Origin: Prevotella sp.
Lineage (GTDB): Bacteria > Bacteroidota > Bacteroidia > Bacteroidales > Bacteroidaceae
Length of the DNA stretch: 32,186 nucleotides
Direction: 5' to 3'
NCBI GenBank assembly: GCA_017467565.1
Contig: JAFUSV010000169.1
Span: forward strand, 1 to 32,186
Shown piece after piece: positions 14,418 through 21,305 of the stretch. The notes below the pieces were generated by a model. The model did not search any database. It saw only the letters and a program-made list of their open reading frames with translations, and was not told the origin of the DNA. How positions within the stretch are numbered: the first letter of the stretch is position 1; each line of letters starts with the position of its first letter. Both the position numbers and the translations under genes were made by a program.

Positions 14418-15182
14418 ATGAAGCCAGTATATTTTCTTTCCGACGCACACTTAGGCTCATGGGCCGTGGAGCACGGACGCATGCAGGAACGACGACTCGT
14501 ACGATTCCTGGACAGTATTAAGACGAAGGCGGCTGCCGTCTACCTGCTGGGCGACATGTTCGACTTCTGGTACGAATATAAGTATGTGGTGCCGAGGGGC
14601 TTCACACGCTTCCTGGGCAAGATCTCCGAACTCACGGACATGGGTGTCGAGGTGCACTACTTCACGGGCAACCACGACATCTGGGCCTACGACTACCTGG
14701 AACGCGAATGTGGCGTCATACTCCATAAGCAGCCGCTCACCACCGAGATCTATGGCAAGATATTCTATCTGGCACACGGTGACGGGCTGGGCGATCCCAA
14801 CAAGAGCTTTAAGCTGATACGCAGCATCTTCCACAACCGCCTGTGCCAGCACCTGTTTTCGGCACTGCATCCCCGCTGGGGCATGTGGTTCGGACTGACG
14901 TGGGCCAAGCACTCGCGACTGAAGCGGGAGAACGGCGAGGAGCCTCCCTACATGGGTGAGAACAAGGAGCACCTCATACTCTATACTAAACGCTACATAC
15001 AGTACCACTCCAACGTAGACTATTTCATCTACGGTCATCGTCACATCGAGGTAGACCTGCAGCTGACCAAGAAAGCCCGTGTCATCATCCTGGGCGACTG
15101 GATCACCCAGTTCAGCTACGTCGTATGGGACGGCGAGCACCTGTTCATGTCGCAGTACATCGAGGGGGAAAGCAAACTTTAA
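14418..15182 (+). CDS. lpxH: UDP-2,3-diacylglucosamine diphosphatase-type phosphoesterase
   Basis: A 254-residue calcineurin-like metallophosphoesterase. The metal-binding motifs appear in order: SDAHLG (Asp9, His11), GDMFDFW (Asp46), GNHD, AHGDGLG and GHRH. The FDFW after the second motif and the overall length match the LpxH group, which cleaves UDP-2,3-diacylglucosamine to lipid X in lipid A synthesis at the inner membrane. Bacteroidota often have more than one LpxH-like protein, so a related phosphoesterase role remains possible. It closes the efp-glycosyltransferase-radC-DUF59 series. Confidence 0.83.
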   Translation: MKPVYFLSDAHLGSWAVEHGRMQERRLVRFLDSIKTKAAAVYLLGDMFDFWYEYKYVVPRGFTRFLGKISELTDMGVEVHYFTGNHDIWAYDYLERECGVILHKQPLTTEIYGKIFYLAHGDGLGDPNKSFKLIRSIFHNRLCQHLFSALHPRWGMWFGLTWAKHSRLKRENGEEPPYMGENKEHLILYTKRYIQYHSNVDYFIYGHRHIEVDLQLTKKARVIILGDWITQFSYVVWDGEHLFMSQYIEGESKL

Positions 15183-15194
15183 TTAGGAAAAAGT

Positions 15195-15268
15195 TGGTTG
15201 GACGACTCGGATTCGAACCGGGAATGACAGAACCAAAACCTGTAGTGTTACCATTACACCATCGTCCA
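15195..15268 (-). tRNA. tRNA-Gln (anticodon TTG)
   Basis: On the minus strand the acceptor arm TGGACGA (from 15268) pairs with TCGTCCA before discriminator A and an encoded CCA (15197-15195). The D arm holds GTGTAATGGTAACAC; the anticodon arm is ACAGG-TTTTGGT-TCTGT, giving anticodon TTG (Gln); the T arm contains GGTTCGAATCC. Length 74 with CCA. No integrase or duplicated 3' end suggests use as an attachment site. Confidence 0.96.
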
Positions 15269-15286
15269 AAAGGATAAAACAAACAA

Positions 15287-15316
15287 GCGATTTCCAACAC
15301 CATGGTTGGAAATCGC
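15287..15316 (-). terminator. 12-bp hairpin upstream of tRNA-Gln, terminator-like on the minus strand
   Basis: The arms gcgatttccaac (15287-15298) and gttggaaatcgc (15305-15316) are perfect, with loop accatg. Read on the minus strand the stem is followed by TTGTTTGTTTTATCC. It probably ends the minus-strand operon whose last stop is at 15367, but a promoter-like box lies just upstream of it, so it could also be a leader hairpin of the tRNA transcript. Confidence 0.6.
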
Positions 15317-15319
15317 CTG

Positions 15320-15351
15320 CAAAGGTAGTGCTTTTTTCTGACACTACCAAA
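15320..15351 (-). promoter_or_regulatory. Promoter-like element for tRNA-Gln
   Basis: On the minus strand TACCTTTG (15327 to 15320) is preceded by TTTG (15351 to 15348) at a 20-bp spacer. A 7-bp inverted repeat ggtagtg/cactacc (15324-15330, 15342-15348) overlaps both boxes. The start would fall near 15313, inside the hairpin at 15287-15316. Confidence 0.5.
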
Positions 15352-15366
15352 AGTTTTACTGTTTTT

Positions 15367-17283
15367 TTATTTCACGATGACCTTCCTGACGCTGCCGTCA
15401 CCCATGCGGATGATATTCAGACCCTTCTGGGCAGCAGGCAGCTGGCGACCGTCAAGCGTGTAGCGGACAGCATGGCGCGTCAGCTGACCATCTTGTGGCA
15501 GTTCGTCGATGCCCTGTGCCTCATAGGCGGCAATAGCCGTCTTGGCAGCATTGACAATCATGCCCTTGCTGTCAGTGACCAGCACGACAGCGAAGACATT
15601 CTGCTTCTTCACGGCAGCCATCAGTGTATTGTCGGTAGGCAGGGCAAGCGTATAGCTGTTGTCGGCCGACTCTTCAAGGGCCAGCTGACCGATGGCGGTG
15701 GTCTGTGTGGACTTAGCTACCGACAGGGCCACATCGTTGAATTCGGGATAGTAGGCCACATACTGATTATTGAACAACTGTCCCTCGTCGAAGAGGAATG
15801 CCAGATCGTCAGGCAGTTGCGAGGCATCAGCAAACTGGCCGTAGGCCTTGTTGTAGTAGTTATGCTGTTGCCATGGCGTACTCTTGCCCTTCAGCCCGTC
15901 GGCCACCAATACATACTCCACTTTGTAAGTGGCATCGGACAGCAGGTTCTGTACACTCGATGACAGGTCTACCTTCGTGGAGTCGGCATTCCACTGAGCC
16001 GTGAGGCTGACGGCTACCTTGGCAGGGATAGCCAGCTCGTTTTCGATGTCCCACAGTACATTGTTGCCCGAACCATAATAGGGGTCAATGACGGGGCCGC
16101 GATTGATGCGTGCTGACGGTGCGCCGCCAAACGTCACGTGGTTGTAGGTGCTGATGTACATGGCATCGCTCGACTTGCTGGTAGTATAGCGATGGATGGC
16201 TATGCCTATGGCCTTGTCGCCAAAGGTGTTGCGAATCTTCTGCATGGCTACGATGCCGCGCGGACACCAGCCACAGGTGGTGCCGGTGTATTCCTCGACC
16301 ACGATGCTGCGGTCGGCCACTTTCGATACAGTAGAGAGGGTCAGCTTGGCGACAGGTGACTCCGTCTCGTTAGCCTGACCGTTGACCTTGGTCATCGTAA
16401 TGGTTTTCTCACGGATGCCTGCCGAAGCATCGCCGTCTATCTGCAGGGTGAGCACACTCATAGTACCGAGACTGATGGGCGACGGCAGGTCTACGTGCTG
16501 CTCGGGACCGTCTACGCCATCGGCTGTCACGTAGTAGTCTATACTCTCCAGCGCATTGGCACCCATATTGTTGACAGGCAGATAGAACACACCTTTGCCA
16601 CCTATCGAGGCAACGCACTCACCCAAATCGGTTATGCCGAAAGTAGCGGCATTGCCCATGAACTCGCCCTCCAGATAGAGTTGCAGAGCCAGACAACCGA
16701 AGTTATTGCCGTTGAGGTCCTGCCAAGCTCCAGAAGACGACTTCAGTAGCAGTGCATTTGCCATATCGCTACCACCTACGCAGACAGGGTAGGCATCATC
16801 CTCTGCCGAAGCATCGGTGACGGTGAACGAGTATCCGATGTAGAGCGCTTTCTCGCCCAGGATGACGGGAGAGGACAGCTCCACTTCGTTAAGTCCAGCC
16901 TTCACCTGCTCGACATTGACTATCTGCAAGGCTTCATTGTCTACCGACGAGGGTTTCTTGTCGGCCACCCACACCTTGACATCGGCCACATGTGTGGCAT
17001 AGAGGTAGAAGCGTACCTTTGACAGCGTCTTTCCGCCGGCTATAGCATGATTGGCAGGTACCATGATGGCGCAGTCGTAGGTTCCGGTCTTTCCTGTTCC
17101 GATGGAATAGAGATATTCGCTGTCAGAATAGTAGCCCCACCAGGCAGAGTTGGTGTTTTCTCCGACTTTCATGATGTTCTGGGCGTGTGCCCTTCTCAGT
17201 GTGTGCTTCTGCAGACTCTGTGCCTGCATAGAAAAGGTTCCTGCCACAACGAGAAGCAGGAGTGATGTAAAGAAATGCTTCAT
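15367..17283 (-). CDS. Secreted Omp28-like protein with thioredoxin-fold CxxC domain and sorting-like tail
   Basis: A 638-residue exported protein with signal peptide MKHFFTSLLLLVVAGTFSMQAQ. Residues about 40-210 form a beta-rich domain, 215-325 an Ig-like stretch. A thioredoxin-like Omp28-type domain follows, with VVEEYTGTTCGWCPRG (CGWC at 337-340) and a GGAPSARI segment at the place of the thioredoxin cis-proline. The C-terminus (YTLDGRQLPAAQKGLNIIRM...KVIVK) matches the tail shared in this window and resembles a type IX secretion signal. Its likely place is the cell surface or outer membrane; whether the CxxC is redox-active is unknown. It is the last gene of the minus-strand series. Confidence 0.8.
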   Translation of the reverse strand: MKHFFTSLLLLVVAGTFSMQAQSLQKHTLRRAHAQNIMKVGENTNSAWWGYYSDSEYLYSIGTGKTGTYDCAIMVPANHAIAGGKTLSKVRFYLYATHVADVKVWVADKKPSSVDNEALQIVNVEQVKAGLNEVELSSPVILGEKALYIGYSFTVTDASAEDDAYPVCVGGSDMANALLLKSSSGAWQDLNGNNFGCLALQLYLEGEFMGNAATFGITDLGECVASIGGKGVFYLPVNNMGANALESIDYYVTADGVDGPEQHVDLPSPISLGTMSVLTLQIDGDASAGIREKTITMTKVNGQANETESPVAKLTLSTVSKVADRSIVVEEYTGTTCGWCPRGIVAMQKIRNTFGDKAIGIAIHRYTTSKSSDAMYISTYNHVTFGGAPSARINRGPVIDPYYGSGNNVLWDIENELAIPAKVAVSLTAQWNADSTKVDLSSSVQNLLSDATYKVEYVLVADGLKGKSTPWQQHNYYNKAYGQFADASQLPDDLAFLFDEGQLFNNQYVAYYPEFNDVALSVAKSTQTTAIGQLALEESADNSYTLALPTDNTLMAAVKKQNVFAVVLVTDSKGMIVNAAKTAIAAYEAQGIDELPQDGQLTRHAVRYTLDGRQLPAAQKGLNIIRMGDGSVRKVIVK

Positions 17284-17301
17284 ACGTAATTAAGGTTTAG
17301 T

Positions 17302-17961
17302 TTATTTAATCTGTTTGATGACGCGGCCATCGTCCATTCGCAGGATGTTGATGCCTTTGTGTGGCGCATCGAGACGGCGACCGTCTGTGTTATAGTAGCT
17401 GTCTACAGCAGCATGATGACCTGCAATCTGACCGATGCCGGCCGACTCAGCACTATATTCGAACTGCACGGTGATGACAGGGCCCTGTGCCGTGACCTCG
17501 TCGCCCACTACGTCGAGGACCTGTCCGAACTTCACTTCCTGCTTGATTTCAAAGAGATGTATCTGCAGGGTGGCTGTCCATGTGGCATACTTTCCCTCCT
17601 CGGGTATCCATTCTGTCTGGATGGCGTTCTCATAGTCAGAGGCGACAATACTCCTTGCTGAATAGCCGGTGGCATCGAGTCTCATGCAGTTGCCGAAGGC
17701 ACATGTCTCCCAGTCACCGTTGGGTATATTGTCGATGACTTCATACATGCCTACAGCCAGTCGTTCGCCCGACATGTTTTTTACCTTCAGGGGTATCTCC
17801 ATCTTGCCCTCCTCGTTGATGCCCTTAATGTTGAGCACCGTCCCGTTGGGCACCACGTTCCCCTGCTCGTCTATAAAGTGGAACGAGCCGTCAGTGTCGT
17901 TCTGTGCCGTAGCCGACAGGCTCAGCACCACCAATGTGAATAGCGTAAAAATTTTCTTCAT
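17302..17961 (-). CDS. Small secreted protein with sorting-like tail
   Basis: A 219-residue protein when started at MKKIFTLFTLVVLSLSATAQ (ATG at 17961), which gives a clean signal peptide; the longer start at 17979 adds MIMILL and overlaps repeat DNA. The mature part is beta-rich (KMEIPLKVKNMSGERLAVGMYEVIDN, TATLQIHLFEIKQEVKFG) without a family I recognise. Two cysteines lie in CAFGNC. The end, YNTDGRRLDAPHKGINILRMDDGRVIKQIK, is the shared tail. It sits between two Omp28-like genes and is probably co-transcribed with them; it may be a partner or cargo of the same surface system. Confidence 0.75.
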   Translation of the reverse strand: MKKIFTLFTLVVLSLSATAQNDTDGSFHFIDEQGNVVPNGTVLNIKGINEEGKMEIPLKVKNMSGERLAVGMYEVIDNIPNGDWETCAFGNCMRLDATGYSARSIVASDYENAIQTEWIPEEGKYATWTATLQIHLFEIKQEVKFGQVLDVVGDEVTAQGPVITVQFEYSAESAGIGQIAGHHAAVDSYYNTDGRRLDAPHKGINILRMDDGRVIKQIK

Positions 17962-17970
17962 AAGCAATAT

Positions 17971-17998
17971 CATTATCAATTATCAATCATCAATTATC
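17971..17998 (-). repeat. Heptamer array of a second type (gataatt)
   Basis: Four units in 7-bp register (on plus: cattatc, aattatc, aatcatc, aattatc). It overlaps the last codons and stop of the upstream lipoprotein gene (stop at 17983-17985), so that protein's final residues LIIDD are encoded by the array. Confidence 0.7.
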
Positions 17999-18867
17999 AA
18001 TTTCCTACTCCCTGCCTGTACAACGCCGTTAGTATCGTAGACAAAGGCTACGACCGACATGTTTTCAGGCTTCCAGCGGCTGTCGAGGTGACATTTGAAG
18101 CTGACCTTCAGCTTCTCCTGCTTGCCCACCTTGACATCTTCGCCCCAGTCGCCATTGACGGCGGCGCGCAGCACGTGGTTGTGGACGTAGAGGGGGTTCT
18201 CACTTCCGTCGGGCATCTTTTGCTTGGCAATGATGCCGTCTTCAGTGAGCCACAGCTGTAGCTTGCCGCTTACAGCCTGTCTGGCAGCCAGCGTCACCTC
18301 AATGGTTGTATCCTGTCCGTCGAGCGTTGTGTTCAGCCAGATATTGAGCGGAGCGATACGCGGTTTTGTCCTTTCGTTGTCCTCAAAAAGTTCAAAGCCT
18401 GTCTTCGCATTCCAGAAGTCAGTAGAGAGCACACCATCACTGCGGTTGATGACGCCCATGGGCTGCATCTCAATGTTCCAGTGCTTATAGTATTCGTCGC
18501 CCAGCGGCGTGGCCAGTCCCTGCGGGTCCTTACTCTGCTGGATGCCCAGTGGGCCGCAGTGTATGCCTACGGGTACAATCAAGTCGTGGCCATAGAAAGC
18601 CTGCAGCTGACTGATGAGGTCGGTGGCAAAAGGACAGTTGATGCAGTCCTGACCGGTGAAGTCTTCTATGAGTACGTGTCTGGGTGTCTCGGCGAAATAG
18701 TCATCGGGTTCACCGGGATTGGGATTGACAGGGGTGTCAGGCTCGGTGGGTGTCTCCTTGACAACCACCAGGCGGTCGCCCTCTTCCACCTTGTCACATG
18801 AGGACAGACATAAAAGGCAGGCCAGCAGGCACCACATTATTTTATTTGAAGATAACTTAGATAACAT
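17983..18867 (-). CDS. Omp28-family lipoprotein with CINC thioredoxin-like domain
   Basis: A 294-residue lipoprotein: hydrophobic segment MWCLLACLLCLSSC with the lipobox cysteine at residue 24. A Pro/Thr/Glu-rich linker (about 36-56) leads to a thioredoxin-like domain, HVLIEDFTGQDCINCPFA (CINC at 75-78), then IVPVGIHCGPLG. The C-terminal half (about 180-290) is a beta-rich Ig-like part. This is the Omp28 arrangement described from Porphyromonas, an outer-membrane lipoprotein of unknown function. It lacks the sorting-like tail. Start is the ATG at 18867; the one 30 nt later is also possible and keeps the lipobox. The final LIIDD comes from repeat DNA. Confidence 0.8.
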   Translation of the reverse strand: MLSKLSSNKIMWCLLACLLCLSSCDKVEEGDRLVVVKETPTEPDTPVNPNPGEPDDYFAETPRHVLIEDFTGQDCINCPFATDLISQLQAFYGHDLIVPVGIHCGPLGIQQSKDPQGLATPLGDEYYKHWNIEMQPMGVINRSDGVLSTDFWNAKTGFELFEDNERTKPRIAPLNIWLNTTLDGQDTTIEVTLAARQAVSGKLQLWLTEDGIIAKQKMPDGSENPLYVHNHVLRAAVNGDWGEDVKVGKQEKLKVSFKCHLDSRWKPENMSVVAFVYDTNGVVQAGSRKLIIDD

Positions 18868-18888
18868 AGGACAACTCTAGTTAAAATG

Positions 18889-18909
18889 AAAGATTAAAGA
18901 TTAAAAGTT
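18889..18909 (-). repeat. Short heptamer array at a gene end (aaagatt type)
   Basis: On the plus strand: aaagatt, aaagatt, aaaagtt in 7-bp register. It spans the stop codon of the barrel gene at 18901-18903. Confidence 0.45.
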
Positions 18910-20574
18910 ATAATTGTATGACAGCGTGAAGCCCTTCTGAGCCGGAATCCAACGACAGACGCCACCCGAACAGTTGTAGCCGGCACGGGTGCGGCCATAG
19001 CCTGCCTGGATGCGGTGGGCCCCCACGTTGAAGGTCACCAGTCCCTGGTAGTAGTGGGTCTTCGTCTCGCCACAGTTCCACATGTCGCTGATGGTCAGCA
19101 TCCAGTGGGGCACCAGCGACAACTCGGCCAACCCGTAGAGCCAGTCGCCCTGATCGTCCTTGGTGTTAAGGTACTGGGCCTCCATGCGCAGGGTGGTCTT
19201 CGGCGAGAACTGGTATTTACCGTCGGCGATGAAGATGTTGCTGTGTATCATGCCGCCATGACCCTCGATGACTGTCTTGTTGTAGCGCTGGTTCATATAC
19301 ATCAGACTGAGCTGAAAGGACTTAGAGAACTTACGCGACAGCTGGATGTCCAGGTCCTGATAGTACGTCTGGTCGCCCCACTTGAAGAACTTCGAGGTGT
19401 AGCCTTTCGTACCGGCCAGCTGCATGTTGCTCGAAGCCAGCGAGGTGATGTTGAGACCATCCTGGAACTGGCGGTCGATAGAGCGTACGTACGAGAAGTT
19501 CACCTTGAGATTCATGCCGTACTTGCCGCCCAGGGCCGTCTTGCGCTTGAACTGGTAGCCGAATTCAGCCTGATAGGCCCATTCGCCGTCGGCCAGTTGC
19601 GTGGCATAGGGGTAGAGGGCTGCCAGTGCGTAGGTCTGATCCTGCGTGAAGGCAGGCAGATGGTTGATGGCCGACGAGATGCCGAGCATGCTGCGGCGGC
19701 TCTTGAACGACATGTTCTCCGAACGCTTGGCCTGCAGCAACAGGCTGAGTCCCTTCTTGGAGTACGATGCTGAGAGCATAGCCACGTCGCCTTTGCCGTA
19801 GATGTAGCCGTTGGCCTGCGACGGATCGTCGCCCTTGCGGGCATATTCAGCCAGGATGTTTACGTTGCCCATGCTCAGATTGGCACGTGCATCCCATGCA
19901 TTCACGTACTTAGGCTGCCGCACCTGATAGACCGTGATGTTGCGCCCGTCATTCGCCAGCCGCTCTATGTAGTCCTCGTCCTCATACTTGTTGACCCACG
20001 AGAATCCGAGTGTCAGGCGGGTGTTGTGCTGTTGCATGCCCTTCACCCACTCATCGACGTTGATTTCAGCATCGGCTCCCGACACGAAGCCCTTGTTCCA
20101 CTTCCAGTAGCGGCGCTGGTGTCCGCCCAGCGCCTTGATGGTCAGTCCGCTGAAGGGTTTCACTACGAGTCGTCCGCCGCGCAGCGAGTTGTCGATGCCC
20201 AGCGCACGCTCCTCGTAGGTGCGCAGGATGAATCCCGAGCCAAACTGCTCGTAGAACGTGCCGACGGTGAGCTCGGCCCAGTCCAGCTTACCTTTCACGT
20301 AGTAGTGGGGTACGCCCCATCCCTTGAAGTCGTTCTCGAAGCCAGGCAGCGGGTGCTGCAGATATTCCATGCGGACGCCAGCCTCGAAGTTCTGGTGCTG
20401 CAACATCAGGTCGACGTAGGTGTTGGTTTGGAAGTCCTCCGTCTTCTCTGCCCCTATCTTCTCGTCGGCCTGTGGTACCAGCATGTCGCTCTGCACGGAG
20501 CCGCTGAGCGTCACCTGTGCCCCGATGGATAAGGGTAAAAGGGTAAACAGGAATAACAGTGTATGCTTCATCAT
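18901..20574 (-). CDS. Predicted outer-membrane beta-barrel protein (DUF6029-like)
   Basis: A 557-residue protein with signal peptide (MKHTLLFLFTLLPLSIGAQ) and a series of alternating, aromatic-rich strands typical of a barrel (VDLMLQHQNFEAGVRMEYL, YYVKGKLDWAELTVGTFYEQ), ending in NYNF with a terminal Phe as outer-membrane proteins do. I recall DUF6029 as a family of this size next to Omp28-like and TlpA-like genes; the number is from memory. Near the end lies a cysteine pair, YNCSGGVCRW. I start at the first of two tandem ATGs (20574), because the frame upstream reads only heptamer repeat; the repeat cap ends 4 nt before this ATG. It lies 68 bp after tlpA-like 20643. Confidence 0.78.
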   Translation of the reverse strand: MMKHTLLFLFTLLPLSIGAQVTLSGSVQSDMLVPQADEKIGAEKTEDFQTNTYVDLMLQHQNFEAGVRMEYLQHPLPGFENDFKGWGVPHYYVKGKLDWAELTVGTFYEQFGSGFILRTYEERALGIDNSLRGGRLVVKPFSGLTIKALGGHQRRYWKWNKGFVSGADAEINVDEWVKGMQQHNTRLTLGFSWVNKYEDEDYIERLANDGRNITVYQVRQPKYVNAWDARANLSMGNVNILAEYARKGDDPSQANGYIYGKGDVAMLSASYSKKGLSLLLQAKRSENMSFKSRRSMLGISSAINHLPAFTQDQTYALAALYPYATQLADGEWAYQAEFGYQFKRKTALGGKYGMNLKVNFSYVRSIDRQFQDGLNITSLASSNMQLAGTKGYTSKFFKWGDQTYYQDLDIQLSRKFSKSFQLSLMYMNQRYNKTVIEGHGGMIHSNIFIADGKYQFSPKTTLRMEAQYLNTKDDQGDWLYGLAELSLVPHWMLTISDMWNCGETKTHYYQGLVTFNVGAHRIQAGYGRTRAGYNCSGGVCRWIPAQKGFTLSYNYNF

Positions 20575-20661
20575 TCTCGCGGTAGCAAATTCTTCACTTT
20601 TCACATTTCACTTTTCACTTTTCACTTCTCATTTATCACTTTTCACTTTTCACTTTTCACT
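20575..20661 (-). repeat. Heptamer array (10 units) plus 13-nt cap, ends 4 nt before an ATG
   Basis: In minus orientation ten units in strict register (20661 to 20592, mostly agtgaaa, last unit agtgaag) are followed by AATTTGCTACCGC (20591 to 20579), GAGA and the ATG at 20574. The 13-nt cap is identical to that at 5892-5904. The array covers the end of the upstream gene, whose stop (20643-20645) and last residues VKSEK are made of heptamers. Confidence 0.92.
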
Positions 20662-21137
20662 AATTCGCGCACCTTCTCGATGAGTTCCTCTTCGGCTCCG
20701 TCGGTATAGCCGTTGTGCTTGTAGACGATGTTGCCCTGACCGTCGACGATGAGCACGTAGGGTATCATCTGGATGCCCAGGGCGCGCTTGAAGTCGCTGT
20801 TAGGGTCGAGCAGCACGTCATATTCCCATCCGTGATTGTCCACCAGCGGTTTCACCTTGTGGATATTCTGCGCCTGGTCGATAGAGACGGCGTAGATCTT
20901 CACGCCCGTCTCTTCCTGCCACTCATCATAGACCTCGGCAATGGCATCGAGCTCACGGTTGCAGGGTTTGCACCACGTAGCAAAGAAGTCGATGATGAAC
21001 GGTTTGCCGCCATTCGACAGCGTGTCGGTGCTGATGGCCTTGCCGCTGAGGTCTTTCAGTGTCACCTTGGGTAACTGGGCACTGACTGTTGTAGTCAGAG
21101 CTACGAGCATCATACCTATAAATAATAGTCTCTTCAT
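20643..21137 (-). CDS. Periplasmic TlpA/thioredoxin-like protein
   Basis: A 164-residue exported thioredoxin-fold protein: signal peptide MKRLLFIGMMLVALTTTVSAQ, then LPKVTLKDLSGKAIST, the active site FFATWCKPCNRE (Cys56, Cys59) and the cis-proline loop IQMIPYVLIVDG. This is the TlpA/ResA pattern of periplasmic thiol-disulfide reductases. It is the first gene after a promoter at 21172-21203, ahead of the barrel protein and the Omp28-like genes, so it could keep their cysteines in the right state. The last residues VKSEK and the stop codon are encoded by the heptamer array. Confidence 0.88.
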   Translation of the reverse strand: MKRLLFIGMMLVALTTTVSAQLPKVTLKDLSGKAISTDTLSNGGKPFIIDFFATWCKPCNRELDAIAEVYDEWQEETGVKIYAVSIDQAQNIHKVKPLVDNHGWEYDVLLDPNSDFKRALGIQMIPYVLIVDGQGNIVYKHNGYTDGAEEELIEKVRELVKSEK

Positions 21138-21171
21138 GTGTTAATGATATCGTTAAGTTACAATTCCGCAG

Positions 21172-21203
21172 CAAAGTTAGTTATTTTTTTCCTAACTGAC
21201 AAG
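21172..21203 (-). promoter_or_regulatory. Promoter of the tlpA-like operon
   Basis: On the minus strand TAACTTTG (21179 to 21172) is preceded by CTTG (21203 to 21200) at a 20-bp spacer. The start near 21165 lies 28 nt before the ATG at 21137. It splits the minus-strand series into an upstream group (from 31057) and a downstream group (from 21137). Confidence 0.6.
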
Positions 21204-21232
21204 AAATCAGTCAAAAAAAATACCGAACAAGA

Positions 21233-21271
21233 GCAGACAGCCGTCCACGATGCAGGGTGGAGGCTGTCTGC
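21233..21271 (-). terminator. Hairpin after the large surface-protein gene
   Basis: The arms gcagacagcc (21233-21242) and ggctgtctgc (21262-21271), extended by tccac/gtgga inside, make a strong stem 35 bp past the stop at 21306. On the minus strand it is followed by tcttgttcgg and then a run of eight T, so termination is likely although the T run is displaced by about 13 nt. Confidence 0.6.
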
Positions 21272-21305
21272 TGATATGAGAGTTGCGGTGTACGACCGCT
21301 GTTGT

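Noticed and set aside
15195..15268. tRNA-Gln as an integration site for a mobile element
   Set aside because: No integrase, transposase or repeated tRNA 3' end is seen within the window; the flanking genes look resident.
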